Assembly (NCBI GenBank): GCA_003963225.1
Contig: RXKB01000023.1
Location: 1 to 64,000, forward strand
DNA: 64,000 bases
Direction of reading: 5' to 3'
DNA from: Candidatus Babelota bacterium
GTDB lineage: Bacteria > Babelota > Babeliae > Babelales > Vermiphilaceae
Translations under genes and position numbers: made by a program
Part shown: piece by piece, positions 33,501-45,400 of the stretch
Layout of the letters: every line of letters starts with the position of its first letter
Numbering within the stretch: the first letter of the stretch is position 1
The notes under the pieces: model-generated
What the model was told of the DNA's origin: nothing
Database searches by the model: none
The model's input: the letters and a program-made list of their open reading frames with translations, nothing else

Positions 33501-34959
33501 AGTATCTGATGAAGCTTTATTTTTCTCTTTACCTATAAATTATGATTACTGTGCTAAGTGTGATAACAAGTATCCATTCAGAATTAGATACTCAGAAAAA
33601 TCGTTTCAAGATCAAGTACTAGATAAATATAAAATCTTTTTGTCTTACAACTTTACGGATTTGCCAGGAGATACTTTAGCAATAAACAATTTGTTTGTAG
33701 ATAAGAATGAGTTATATGCACATACACCTAAAGCTTTATACTTTGTACCTACTAGACAGCAATCATTACAAACCAATGAGAATACTATTTACATAGGAAC
33801 TGGAGAAATCTTTGCAGTACCGCCTAGAAGATTGGTATCACTTAATTACGCTTATGGTGGATCAGTAGATCCTTGGGCAACAGTACCATCTGAATTTGGA
33901 ACTTTATTTATAGATTCTCTATCAGGTAAAATATTTATGCTACAAGAAGGTCTTAAAGAAATATCTACTCATGGAATGAGAAACTTCTTTGAGAATGAAT
34001 TAGGTTTAAAGCTTAACGAACAAATTAAATCTATCTATGGAAAAGATTATCCATTTAAATCTCCAACAGTTGCTAATGATTTAGGTATTGGGTACAATGC
34101 TACATTTGATACTCGACATAGAAGATTTATTCTACATAAGAGAGATTACGAAATGTTAGCACCTACACATAAGGATTGGTCTTTAAGAGATGATGGATTA
34201 TATTTTAATAATAAGAAAATTCAAAATCTTACAAAGAGTTATGGATTGTTTAGAAATAAATCTTGGACTCTATCATACAGCTTAGCTCATGAGTCTTGGG
34301 TATCATTTCATTCATACTTTCCAGATTATATTTGGAATTCTGAATCAGATGTATTCTCAACTATAAAGCAAAATGTAGATTCTAATCTTATCTACAAACA
34401 CAACAAAGGTGATTATACTACTTACTACAATAAACCAAAATCAGATTTCATACTAGAGTTAGTATCTAATCCAAGCCCAATGACTACTAAGAAATTTGGA
34501 CCTATCAGATTAATACACGACACACAGGTATATGATTCTGTTACAAGACAATTTAAGGATATCTACGATTTAACATTTGAACGTGGGATCTTCTACGCAT
34601 CAGATATATCTACAGGAGAATTAAGCATAAGACAACAGTCTTCATTTGGATCTGTAACCGATCCATTTCCTAATAGGATACTATTTGAACGTAAGGGTAG
34701 AGAGGTGCACATGAACGAAATCTTAGATGTAGTATCTACAGACTTACCTATATTTACAAGTGAGTGGTCAGTGATTCAACCTGACTACTTTATAGATAAA
34801 GTAGTAAACACTAATGCTGTTGACTTTAATAAAAGCCTATTTACAAAATCAAGAATGGTAGACCAATATATGGTGTCTAGACTATTCTTTAATCCAAACG
34901 ATAATATAAAAATCACTTTTGAAGGACTCATTAGTGAGTTTAAACCATTTATAAGATAA
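30565..34959 (+). CDS. Tail stabilisation / muzzle-type protein
   Basis: 1464 residues, beta-propeller and beta-sandwich composition throughout. The start HKYQPEGKASFILNGVLES, then the central phrase QIAVLGRVSGTGK, and the late block AYGGSVDPWATVPSEFGTLF followed by GKIFMLQEGLKEISTHGMRNFF match the phage stabilisation protein of crAss-like genomes, called muzzle in the capsid structure of phage crAss001. It closes the tail tube and probably carries fibres. It follows two ring proteins, as expected. Its stop overlaps the next start (TAATG). Confidence 0.85.
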   Translation: MPNQQNNTHIASASKGMSMDTKHKYQPEGKASFILNGVLESTAGDYPAITNELGTLLCTTVTPGFIIIGVQQLDGDDFAIFSVTDENNVSEIGIFNQAKCEYKPLVQTGCLNFNTNNRIKTLFRILGGCERIVYFTDGVNPYRSINLDKLEDYYDDNKNFDCTKLELSRPIQIPGMELFKINDGGGQIPLGTWRFRIRYLDQDLNPTNWMLLTAGIPIVDENISADFYNVDGGYNLTAKSEQNGGVPISNKSIILKLSNLDLKFYYYQIAVLGRVSGTGKSTVAYILPPKTITFSEEEYTYTGPNTNTDIATDVTALTVDPGIIDIVDAHAQIDNRLFLANLSNPNFKYGDIQRAANKITIEWVKGENKWEDLSEESGSGKSPYVYTNYRTFMADEVYAFGIRGFHKKGWSTPVFHIPGRKEILNTTLDGQQLINLGNSNPHYRNKVTIAPTAVGSWDKEPLTIIKRANTINTKTQANNNASQVDEWDARHLGPAGSTIPRWKMYNTAIQKSSSNVGIMAYHESINDYPDIKDCSGERVFPEGKIRHHRFPDRTLVNLYKTTIETDNTVYNAPYDSATKLDKRIEDEETLVYPLGFRPQLDAFFASLPQDILDNFTNWEIVVSVRDEPNKTVLDKGYIYSANGVFDDTNLDGDAVFAPWYTYTNTVHELYASFVSPKIMFNTEFLNGSYYKHELEFDHKIQSAILNASSYKVFGDSVNGNQVRFFDYSMYNPKIPDAAQPIYQFKSRAINQSTFLSNYTPIKGEDGDNFDTNDGNAFTFNSNTILNTKKVKNPYFNNYQFISNVKDPLISRGSFIRSLTFNRFLLDDLGTKNNLSYVSIKRQVDPYSNLFGIQYRSTNSFYSKYTTKVVTNPLDPIGVLRNSFSGDCFIGKMAYTWKFPFTDPDEDKLRNNGVWVNGFYESEINVDLRHSGSEKKDQYFKKDLKKATVDDLYKHVKILNEDNDIYTTKEFWGYNQDFSGVSDEALFFSLPINYDYCAKCDNKYPFRIRYSEKSFQDQVLDKYKIFLSYNFTDLPGDTLAINNLFVDKNELYAHTPKALYFVPTRQQSLQTNENTIYIGTGEIFAVPPRRLVSLNYAYGGSVDPWATVPSEFGTLFIDSLSGKIFMLQEGLKEISTHGMRNFFENELGLKLNEQIKSIYGKDYPFKSPTVANDLGIGYNATFDTRHRRFILHKRDYEMLAPTHKDWSLRDDGLYFNNKKIQNLTKSYGLFRNKSWTLSYSLAHESWVSFHSYFPDYIWNSESDVFSTIKQNVDSNLIYKHNKGDYTTYYNKPKSDFILELVSNPSPMTTKKFGPIRLIHDTQVYDSVTRQFKDIYDLTFERGIFYASDISTGELSIRQQSSFGSVTDPFPNRILFERKGREVHMNEILDVVSTDLPIFTSEWSVIQPDYFIDKVVNTNAVDFNKSLFTKSRMVDQYMVSRLFFNPNDNIKITFEGLISEFKPFIR

Positions 34960-37367
34960 TGAAAAGATACAATAAAAACAGACAAAAATTTAATGTCCAA
35001 CTGTCTGACGGTACAAATAATATATCGTTTGAACAAATGTGGGCTCTTAATCAAGCATCCAAATCCCCAGGATTTATTTCTAACCCGTTAGCTAAAGCAT
35101 ACAGTAATGCATTTGTTTCTGGTGGGCAAATACTTCAAGGAATAGGAGGAATAGCATCTGCAGTTCCAATACCTGGTGTAGCTATAGGTGGTGCAGCTCT
35201 AAGTATGCTAGGAGGTTTAATAGATAAACCTGCAGCTCAAAAACCAACATACGGTACTGAAACAACTACCAGATACGGCATGGCTACAGGAGGTTCTATG
35301 GAGCCTATATCACCTAATGCTATGGAAGTAACTGGTGCACCAAATCAAACAGATGGTAATCAGATAAACTATAAAGGACAACCTATCAATGTAGATCACG
35401 GAGAAGTGATTGACCATTCAAAAGATATAGTTTTCTCAGATAAATTATTTGATCCAAGATCAGGTAAGTCATTTGCAGATACAGTTAAGCCCATGGAGAA
35501 ACTAATAGGTAAATTATCTAAAATGCCGTCTAATATTAACAACAATACTATTAAAGCATTAGAGCAACAGAAGCAGAAAGTGTTTCAAACACAAGAACAA
35601 GTAGCTGCAGCATTGGGTCAAAGAAATTCAGATGGTTCTACAGTACAGCCTGGACAGCCAGCTATGGCTATGGGTGGTAAAATAAACTCTTATGTTACTG
35701 GTGGAAGAGCTAAAGGAAGAAAATATTATAGAGGAGATCCAGGTAATCCTATTGTAAATCTATTTAAAGATATAGGCAAATCTATAGGTTATGGTGCACT
35801 AGATTTAGCAGGTGAATTAGCAAATACTCTAGCGGGGATGCCTGCTAAGGATCGTGCAGACCTTCAAGCAAGAATACAAGCTCAAAGACAAGCAAAAGAA
35901 ACGTATAGTCCAAAAACTACTATAACAGCTAAAAGAATAACTCCTCCTACACAAAGTTCAAAAAATTATGTAACTACAGGAGTTAATAAATTTCCTATTG
36001 TTAGTATGATGCGAGCACAAAATAATGTTCAAACAACCCCTAATACAGTAACCCCTAAGAGTAGTAGAAATACAACATCAACAAGAGGTATATCAGTTCC
36101 ACCTTCTTCAGCTAATGAATTTAGATATGCAAAAGGATATACAGATTATGCAAGTTTGGATTTAAGACCTGATGAATTTAATAAATATGTTAATGCGTTT
36201 TTAGAAAGTGATGAAGGTCAGAAGTATCAAAGAATACAAAGAGCAAAGGATCCGAATTGGAAATTCTGGGGCAAGAATCAGGCAGCTAATAATACAATAG
36301 GTCCAAAATATGCGGAGCTATTAGATAATCCAGAATTTCAAAAATTCTATAAGACTCCTTACAACGAACCACCAACAGAAGAAACTAGATTAGGTCAACA
36401 GTTTGGGTCAGATCCTACATCGGCTATACAAGAAACTTTTGGGTATAATGTTACTCTTCCTGCTTCCAATAAGCGTTCAGTACCAGGTTATGCAAATGAT
36501 GCTCAGGATACTTATAATGCAGAACGTGAAAGAGCACGTTTAGCAGGTACTACTTCAGATGATAGTGAAGAAAACAAAAGACCAGGTTCAGAACCATTTG
36601 ATGCTAAAGGAGCAATCAATCAATTTTTTAAAGATAATCCTAACTCTGCACAACCTCTTAAAAAACCATCTAAATTTGGTTTAGGTGATTACTTACAATT
36701 AGGTGCAGCTGGAGCTTCTGTGCTTGGCGCGTTATTTGATAAACCAGAAAAACAAAGACCTAATTTAGATAAAACACAAATTACTCAAAATAGATATGAC
36801 CCAGCTAATGCATTAATGCAAAATCAATACACTACTAATGCGGGTATGATGGCTAACACTAATAACTATTCATCAGCGGGAGTTCAAGCAGGTCTTCAAA
36901 ATTTAATGGCTAATAAGTATAAAGCAGATTCCCAAGTTCAAAGTCAGTACGATCAAATGAACAATCAAGCAAGAACTCAGTATGAGCAAAGGTTACAACA
37001 ACAAAATCAATTCAATGCTCAAGTATTATCAGCTAATGATGATAAGAACGTAGCTAATAGAGCAGCATATACTAATAACTTATATGGAGCTTTACAGACA
37101 GTTTCTAATGTTGGCAAAGGATTCAATCAGAAAGCAACATCCGAAAAAGCTATCAATGCTTTAATCGCAAACGACCCACAAGCTGCACAAGGATTCTTAG
37201 ATGCTAATGGTCAAGTAGATCAAACAGCTTTAGAAAAAAATAAACAGTTAGGACAAATGGTTTATCAAACAATAGATGGTAAATACTTTAACGCAGATGG
37301 TACTGAATATAAGAAACCAACGGGTCGTTGGTCAGGAGGTAAAATAAAATTAAGAAAGAGAAGATAA
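34959..37367 (+). CDS. Internal virion (cargo or ejection) protein, 802 aa
   Basis: Residues about 45-90 form a Gly/Ala/Ile-rich hydrophobic segment (SGGQILQGIGGIASAVPIPG) that could insert in membrane. Then MATGGSMEPISPNAMEVTG and NVDHGEVIDHSKDIVFSDKLF form the GG...HGEV...VFSD module known from phage virion proteins, followed by a second ATGG copy near residue 235 and an ITAKR motif near residue 320. The C-terminal 180 residues are Gln/Asn-rich helices (QYEQRLQQQNQFNAQ). Position after the muzzle and before the giant proteins fits a crAss cargo protein packed in the head or tail and ejected with DNA. Confidence 0.6.
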   Translation: MKRYNKNRQKFNVQLSDGTNNISFEQMWALNQASKSPGFISNPLAKAYSNAFVSGGQILQGIGGIASAVPIPGVAIGGAALSMLGGLIDKPAAQKPTYGTETTTRYGMATGGSMEPISPNAMEVTGAPNQTDGNQINYKGQPINVDHGEVIDHSKDIVFSDKLFDPRSGKSFADTVKPMEKLIGKLSKMPSNINNNTIKALEQQKQKVFQTQEQVAAALGQRNSDGSTVQPGQPAMAMGGKINSYVTGGRAKGRKYYRGDPGNPIVNLFKDIGKSIGYGALDLAGELANTLAGMPAKDRADLQARIQAQRQAKETYSPKTTITAKRITPPTQSSKNYVTTGVNKFPIVSMMRAQNNVQTTPNTVTPKSSRNTTSTRGISVPPSSANEFRYAKGYTDYASLDLRPDEFNKYVNAFLESDEGQKYQRIQRAKDPNWKFWGKNQAANNTIGPKYAELLDNPEFQKFYKTPYNEPPTEETRLGQQFGSDPTSAIQETFGYNVTLPASNKRSVPGYANDAQDTYNAERERARLAGTTSDDSEENKRPGSEPFDAKGAINQFFKDNPNSAQPLKKPSKFGLGDYLQLGAAGASVLGALFDKPEKQRPNLDKTQITQNRYDPANALMQNQYTTNAGMMANTNNYSSAGVQAGLQNLMANKYKADSQVQSQYDQMNNQARTQYEQRLQQQNQFNAQVLSANDDKNVANRAAYTNNLYGALQTVSNVGKGFNQKATSEKAINALIANDPQAAQGFLDANGQVDQTALEKNKQLGQMVYQTIDGKYFNADGTEYKKPTGRWSGGKIKLRKRR

Positions 37368-37368
37368 T

Positions 37369-39456
37369 ATGTCAAATAGATTTGTACAATATAGACCATT
37401 AGATTATACTCCAGTTACGGAGCCTTTAGAAATTTTAAAGGAGAGCCTAGTTAATAGACGTAAATTAATTGATGCTGTGGAAGATCAACAGGATAAGTTA
37501 GCACTTATTACTGTTAAAGGTATTCCAGGAACAGATTGGGAAAATAAAGCAGCTGAACGACGTAGATGGTTAGATCAAATAAGAACTGAGGCATCAAACT
37601 ATCTAATGGAAAACTCTGGTGATTTATACGGAGCTAAAAGAAAATTAAGAGAAGTTCAGAATAAGATAATGCAGGATTTCTCATCTGGAGAATCAGGAGC
37701 TATAAAAAGTGCATATGAGTCATATGCTAAAACAATGGAAGATCTTCAAAAAGAAGCAGGAAAGAAAGACAGCTACTCTCTAGATAGATTATCTAAACAA
37801 GATCAATTATATAAATTACAACAGAAAAATCTAGGAAAGTTTGATCCAATTCGAGGTACTTACGAACATGCTGCATCGTTATCAGCACCACCTGCAGAAT
37901 TTGATTTGTGGTCTAGAATGAAAGATGTAATATCTGTTACTCCAGAATTACAAGATACTGAGATAGTACAAGGTAGAGATGGTTGGTTCATCTTAGATAA
38001 GAAGACTCAAAGAAAACATAAAGATAGTGATGTTTTAATTAATAACATGAGAAACTCATTAGCTAATGATACAGGATATTTAGAAGATTTAAAATTTAAA
38101 ACTAAATATTTTACAGCAGTAAATGGTCTTGATGCTTCTAACCCAGAAGATGCTCAAAAGATTTTAAACTATCAGGATATGTTATCAAAGCAAAACTATA
38201 ATCAAATTGGCGGATACTCATATTCTAATATAGATCAAGACTTAAAACGTACTGAAGATCCTGGATTAAAGATTCAATTACAACGAGAAAAGCTATCTGC
38301 TGAGAAATCTATGTTTGCAAGTTTAGTACCAGATCAAGGTAATATACAAGAAGCAGAAGTAGATTATCTTTCTGATAATTCAGCATTAGAGGATGCATCT
38401 AGTTATTGGAATGGTATATACAATACCGTAAATGCTGTATATACTAAAAATGGTATATATGTAGGAGGCCCTAATTATCATGATGACGATATAGAAGATC
38501 TTATGGAACTTAATAAACTCGAAAAAATAAATAAAGAAATTAGTGATAAACTAAACATTTCATATTCTGATCTTTCATCGTGGATAAGTAAACAGGATAA
38601 AAATAAGTCTTATAGTAATCTCATGAAAGAGTATATTAAAAAACAAGTAGGAGAAGGAATACCAAAATCTACTATACATGGTTATGAGATACCTTTTGAT
38701 GAGAGAAAAAATAGAACAATAGATCTAGTAAGTAATCCGAATTATAGAGTATATGTTGTGAAGAATGGAAAGGTAGTAAAGGATGGTAGGGATTATACAA
38801 TGGGACAGTTTAAATCTGACTATAGTAGTTTCTTTTCACGAGATGGGTACTTTAAAAAATTAGGACCTGGTACATTTGAAACAACACACTTTGTACCACC
38901 TTCAAAACAGATTCCAGAATATACATATAAGATGGTAGGAGATGATGGAGAAATTATATATGTAGCTCCTACAAAAGTTTATAATTCCAGGGATCAATCA
39001 GATATAAAGGACTATCATACATCCTATAATAGTGTTCAAACAGGTAAAGCCTCTAAGTTAGTTTTACCATCTAGGTTTGATTCAAAACTTACAAGTGATA
39101 TAGAATCAGCATTACGTACAAATAATCAATCATTACTTAAATATGGTAACCCTAATAATATCGTAGGGTATGAATTAGAGTCTGGAGGAACTTCTAAAAA
39201 TCCACAGAACTTGGATAATAAAAAATTATATTCTAAAGTATATGCTATATATCAAGAACCATCTGGAAAACAGAAAAAGGTTTTAGTATATGATAAACAA
39301 AATATGCGCAAAGATTTAGATCTAGATGAAGGTATAAAAGAAATACTTAAGACAATGGATCAAGAAGTATACAAACGTGAAGTAGGAACTACTCAAAGAA
39401 ATTTCTACAAAGGAGAAGCAAGAGACTTTACAAAATTAAGAGATATATTTAATTAA
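37369..39456 (+). CDS. Internal virion (cargo) protein, 695 aa
   Basis: Starts SNRFVQYRPLDYTPVTEP; residues about 25-170 are strongly charged helices with coiled-coil spacing, then a mixed domain (NDTGYLEDLKFKTKYFTAVNGLDAS) and Lys/Tyr-rich C-terminal part. No membrane segment. It begins two bases after the upstream gene and ends five bases before the 5968-residue gene, so the three are made together. In crAss-like phages comparable genes between muzzle and polymerase encode capsid cargo; I infer the same role. Confidence 0.55.
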   Translation: MSNRFVQYRPLDYTPVTEPLEILKESLVNRRKLIDAVEDQQDKLALITVKGIPGTDWENKAAERRRWLDQIRTEASNYLMENSGDLYGAKRKLREVQNKIMQDFSSGESGAIKSAYESYAKTMEDLQKEAGKKDSYSLDRLSKQDQLYKLQQKNLGKFDPIRGTYEHAASLSAPPAEFDLWSRMKDVISVTPELQDTEIVQGRDGWFILDKKTQRKHKDSDVLINNMRNSLANDTGYLEDLKFKTKYFTAVNGLDASNPEDAQKILNYQDMLSKQNYNQIGGYSYSNIDQDLKRTEDPGLKIQLQREKLSAEKSMFASLVPDQGNIQEAEVDYLSDNSALEDASSYWNGIYNTVNAVYTKNGIYVGGPNYHDDDIEDLMELNKLEKINKEISDKLNISYSDLSSWISKQDKNKSYSNLMKEYIKKQVGEGIPKSTIHGYEIPFDERKNRTIDLVSNPNYRVYVVKNGKVVKDGRDYTMGQFKSDYSSFFSRDGYFKKLGPGTFETTHFVPPSKQIPEYTYKMVGDDGEIIYVAPTKVYNSRDQSDIKDYHTSYNSVQTGKASKLVLPSRFDSKLTSDIESALRTNNQSLLKYGNPNNIVGYELESGGTSKNPQNLDNKKLYSKVYAIYQEPSGKQKKVLVYDKQNMRKDLDLDEGIKEILKTMDQEVYKREVGTTQRNFYKGEARDFTKLRDIFN

Positions 39457-39461
39457 TATTT

Positions 39462-42400
39462 ATGGAACAAAATAATTCACAATTCATAGACCCAGGTTTA
39501 GGTTTAGCTGGTTCTAAACCTGGATCACTTACTCAACAATACTTAAAAGACATTGTACAGCAAGATTATAAAGGTTTCATACCTAGTACTTATAGTACAG
39601 ATATTTCTGGACATCCTTATAAAGGATACAGTAAGTATGATGCATATTTAAGTTCTGGTTCAGATCAAGGTTATGTTAGAGCAGGAAATCAAAATAATTG
39701 GGAAAGATTTGGTAATGCCTTGGTTAATTTTCCTATCAAAGTCGCAGCAAAAACATTACAAACTGGAGCTAGTATAGGAGGAGGTATTTATGAATTAGGA
39801 AAAAAATTAGCTCCAGGAGTTAGTGGTGATATAATAAAAGGTTTATCCGATAATCCAGTATTAAATGCTATAAGAGATTTTGAAAATAGAGTCGATGAAT
39901 CAGTTCTTCCTGTTTATACTGATAGGTATTATGACGAATCTAATGCTATTGGTAAGCTTGGAAGTTTTAGTTGGTGGGCAAAAGATTTTGCAGATGGTGC
40001 GGCTTTTGCTGCCAGTGCCTGGTTAACAGGTTATGGAGCTACTGCATTAACTGGTAAGTTAGGATCTATAAGTACTGCATTACAAGAAGCAAATTTAAGT
40101 AATGCTTCTATAAAAAGTGTAGCAAACTATGCTGGTAAAGCGTTATTAAAATCTAAGGAATTCACAGGACTTGGAAGTAAACACTTATTAACTGGATTAG
40201 TTAATACTTCTTTTGAAGCAGGTTCAGAAGCATATGATGCATCTAAACAAGTTTCTGATTATTATGATGCTTTAATAGAACAAGCAAAAGAATTTAAACA
40301 ACTAGATAAAGTAGAGAAACTTCAAAAAGAAAAAGAGTCAAATGCTGCAGCAGCTAGAGATTCTACATTTATGTATAATGCTCTACTATTAGGTGTGACA
40401 AATACTTTGGGTGAAGCTAAGTGGTTTTTAGGAAACGATGCTGCTATCTATAATAAATTGAAAACAAAATTAATTAGTGCTAATATATCTCAAGCCGAAA
40501 AAACAGCAATTGAACAAACAATACAAAGTTTAGGAAAACCTAGACTATTAAAAGGTTTTTGGAATGGTGTAAAGAATGAAGCTTTTGTAGAAGAGAATTT
40601 TCAGTCTGCTATACAAAATAGATTTTTTAATAAGTATACACGACCAGGTGGAGCTGATAAAGATAGCTTAGAAGATCATGCTGTAGATTTAGCATCAATT
40701 GTTTATCAATCGGTTAGAAATGCTGCAGGTTTTGTTGGTAATACTTTATCCATATTACCTAATGCTGTTGGTATGGATGTAAGAGGGATACAAACAGCTC
40801 CACATAGTCCAGAAGATGAAGCATCGCAAGCCATGTTTGCAGCTACAGGATTAGGAGGATCAATGTCTTCATATTCTGAAATGCGTGATCATAAACAAAA
40901 ACAAGCTTTTATAGAAAAATATGGTGAAAGAGCTTTAGCGTTTAAAAACATCGTAGATATTGCCAATAAGCATTTTGTAGAAAATATGACACAGCCTCTT
41001 AATATGTATGACCATACTATAACAGATGCTGAAGGAAATGTTAAAACAAAAAAGATTCCCATTGATCCGGCTACAGGTAAAATAAGTATTAATCCACAAG
41101 CTATTGCAAATGCTAATCAAAGAAATTCTAACATTATGGAATCTCATAGAATAGCACAAGAAGCTATTCTAGATCAAGATGTTGTAGGATTTGAAAGAAA
41201 TAGAAGAAGAACTATTGCAGAGTGGGCATATGACTTAATGTCATTAGCTGGTTATAGTATTGAAGAAGATGAGTTAGATGCGATACTAGATAGTATTCCA
41301 ATGTTCCAAGATGATGTAATGGATGCTTTAGAGGAAAAAGATATTTTACAAAAAAATAAAAGTAAGTTAAGAGAGTATGCTCTAGATTTAAAAAAGCAAT
41401 TTAATAAAACTGTGAAAATAAAAGATTTAATTCCTGCTAAAACTAAAGAAGAATTAAGTCTTTTGAATGAAGATGAATTAGAAGAGTACAACAAGCAAAG
41501 AAGAGAAACTAATTTACAGATGAGTATAAGTAATGATGTATTAAGAACTCATTTTTATGTAGATACATCTTTAGAAGCATTGTTGGATGCAGATCCAGAT
41601 TTAGTTAAGTATTCTCAAGATACTGTAGCTGATGAGAATGTTTTAAAATCTTTAAGCCCGGAACAAGGTGGAAGATATTTAGATTTAATAGAACTTAATT
41701 CTATTAAATCAGATTTGGAACAGGGGGACAAATCTACAACTAAAAAAATTATTACAGATCAACTATCTAGACAACTTAGAAATAAAGAAGCTTTTGAAAA
41801 GGCTAAAAAAGATATTGCAAATTTAGATCTAGATATTAGCAAAGAATCCGATGAAACTAAAAAAGCAGAAATGCTTGGAAAGAGATCTGCAATTATCAAA
41901 AAATTTAATGCGGAAAGTTATTTAAATGATGAAGCTAACAAACTAGAAGGATTTTCTTCTGTTGCTGCTTTAGTTGATAGTGTAGGCGAAAAAACAATTG
42001 TATCCCAATACAATGTTTCTGATACTAAATCTAGAAAAGTAGGAGCACCAAGACTCTATTCTACAAAAAACACCCCAGGTATCGCTGCAATTAATGAAGG
42101 TAGACTTGTAAGTGAAAAAGTATATGAAAGATTACTTACACCTATAAATCAAAAATTAGACAATTCTAATTTAACTATCGAAGAACTTGAAGTAATTTCA
42201 CAGGAAATATCTGATATAATAGATAAGTTTGGATATGTTACAATAGGATCTAAAGCGCTATATGATATTATTAATAAGTTGGAAGAAAAGTATATACCAT
42301 TTACAACAGAATTAAGTGAAGCTTTGCATGAAATAGTTCTTGCTATAGAAGGAACTACTGAAAACTTATTGGAATGGCTAAATAGAATGCCTAATTTTGC

Positions 42401-45400
42401 AGGAGATGAGGAGAATTTAAGTTATGGATTAGAAATTATTAGAAATGCATTTGCAGAGATTGATGACAATTTATCAGCAATAGAAAAGACTGAAGCTTTT
42501 ACAAATACATTGAATAAGTTTTTTAGTGATTTAGCTATAAATCTAAATGTCGAATTTCAAAATCCTCCACAATCTTTCTTAGAATTATTCAATCAACTTC
42601 TTAGTAAGATTGAAAATGGTGAAATAGATTTAAATGTTTTTCCAAGTATAGTAAATGCTATTGATACTACATCTTCAAATCTAAAAAAAGATATTCAAGA
42701 TATGCAGACAAATTTTACATATCTTGCAAATAAAACTTTAAGTAAAGATCAAATTTTAAATGATATAACAAACAATGAAAATTATGAAAAAAATCCACAA
42801 CAATTTAATCTAACTTCAGTTTTTGAAAAAATGTTTAATGATGAAGATCAGAAAACATTAAGTAAATTTACAAATTTTTTAAGATGGATTCAATCTGATG
42901 GTGGCTTGGATTTTCAAGATCCTAAAAGTATTGCAGAGCTTTTTACAGATTTATTTGGGACGGAATTAGGAGAAAACGGCGTTGATGATTTTACTAATTT
43001 AGATCTCGTAAATAATGTACTCAGATTTCTAGAAAAGGCAGCAGAAGCATATAGAATTAGAACTGATGTTTCAGATACTTTTAGAGAGACTATGTTAAAT
43101 AGAATAAAAGAATTACAAGAATTATATAAAATAATTCAAGTAAAAACTCAATATAATATAAGTAAGCAAGATGCTAAAAATCAATTATATTTAGACTTTA
43201 AAACAGAGGGAGTATTTAAAGTATTTGGATTTGACGCAGGAAAAAATCCAGATCCCAATAACGAACTAATTCAATTACTAAATGAAGTACTATCAGATAC
43301 TGATAAAAAAGCTTTAGAAGAATTAGAATATCAAAAAGGAGAAAACTCATTTAGTAATTTATTAGGATTATTATCACTAGCTAAGGCGTCATTTACTTCA
43401 GAACAAGCTGAGAAATTTACTAAAATATTAGAAGATATAGAAAATTCTATTATTGAAAAATTCTTAACAGAAAATCCTGGGATAGGAAAAGCTTGGGTTA
43501 AACAAATAAGAGATAAAAAACTAAATGGTTTATATGATACGTTTAATTTATTTGCCAGTACTTTATTAAAGAACCCAACTAAAGAATTTATTTCTCCATT
43601 TTATGAATTACCACAATCGGCATTATTTCAAATCTTTGAACATGGTAGTTATATTGAAGCAATATTAAGAATTGATAAAGATGTAAACAGTGGATTACTC
43701 ACTGCAGAACAAGGTAATATCTTATATAAGTATGTTACTGAAATAATACAACCTTTAAATGGTTTAAAAGATTTAAAGAATATATTAGGTAGTAGTTTAT
43801 CTTATTTAGATTTAAAAACTGAAGTTGAAAAAATTGCATCAGAATTAGGAATTAATTTATCTCAGCAACAGTTTGCAACAGCTATGGATATGCTTCTATT
43901 CTTAAGCACTTCTAATACTGATGAAAAATCAATGGGCTATGCTGCAGTATTAAATGGTGTACTAGGATCTGGAAAGTCTACAATAACTGGAATAATACTT
44001 AAAACTTTTAATAAGTTAAATAAAGATTCAAAGCTTGATAGAATAAAAGGAGTAGGACATGTTGAAAATTCTGCAGAGAATATAAATAAACATATTGACT
44101 CTTCTAGAAAAGATTTAACAACTTTAGATAAAGTTACTGCCGAATATTTAAAAACTGTAGATATATTAGTAGTAGATGAAGCTTTTGCATTTTCAAATAC
44201 AGATATTGCTAAACTACATACTCTAGTACTTGCTGAAAATAAAACAAGATCTGACAAAAATAAAATAAAGGTTTTATTTTTAGGAGACATGTCTCAAAAT
44301 AAAATTGAAGAAGACCACGTACTATTAACTTACAAAGGACTTTCTGGGTTAAGTAAGAGTATAGAAGATAACTATTCTATAAATAGAATATCTCCGTTAG
44401 CTACAATTTATAGATCTAATATATCATCTATTGTAGACGCATTAATGAAATTTAAAGATATTAGAGAAGAAGTCCCAGTAATAGATACTCTATCTAATAT
44501 ATCATCTTTACAAGAATATGATGCAAATAGCTTAGGAGTTACTTCAATTAATTCTCAAACATTACCAACTTTTTTAGCAAACAGACCTACAAATAGAGAA
44601 GCTATTATTATAGTAAACAATAATAACGCTGTAAATACTTTTATAAATCAATTAAAAGCAGTAACTAGTAAAACCTTAGAAGAGTTAAATATAAAAGTGT
44701 TAAGTTATTATAACGTTCAAAGTTTAACTACAGACGAAGTATATATTCTTCTAGATAAAAATGAAAAAGATCATATAGGTAAATCCTTTACTGATAAGGC
44801 ATTTAACACTGCTATGTATACATCAATAGGTCGAGCTAAATTTTTTGTAGGTATATCATCTAATTCAGTAATAGTTCATAGTAATAAACAAGATATAGAT
44901 ACTTCCTTAGATTTAGGAGAAGAAGTAAAAGATAAGTTAAAAAAATCAAGAGAGAAAATTGAAGAGGGTTTTGCGAATGCAGCTGAAAGATATTTTGGAG
45001 TTAAAAAAGAAAATAAAGAAAAGGAAAAAGAAAAGCCTATTGTAAAAAAGGATGAGAAGGAAGAAGAAGATACATCTAGTTTAGAGTCTTCTATGGATAT
45101 TGAAGATACTTCTACAGGTGATGAAGAAGACATTGATGTAGATGAACAAGGTATAGAAGTAGAACCTGTAGATAATATTGAAGATATAATACCAGATGTA
45201 AAATCTGAACTTCCTTTCTTAACTTTAGAAGAAATTTCAAAATTACATGAAGAAGGGCATTTACCACTACAAGATGTAACAAATCAAGCTATAAAAAATA
45301 TTTTAGACGATTTACCACAAGGTAAAATTATGGCTAAAATAATTGCAATTAGAGATGATGAGACTGTAGATCCTAAAAGACAGATTAGATATGTAGTAGT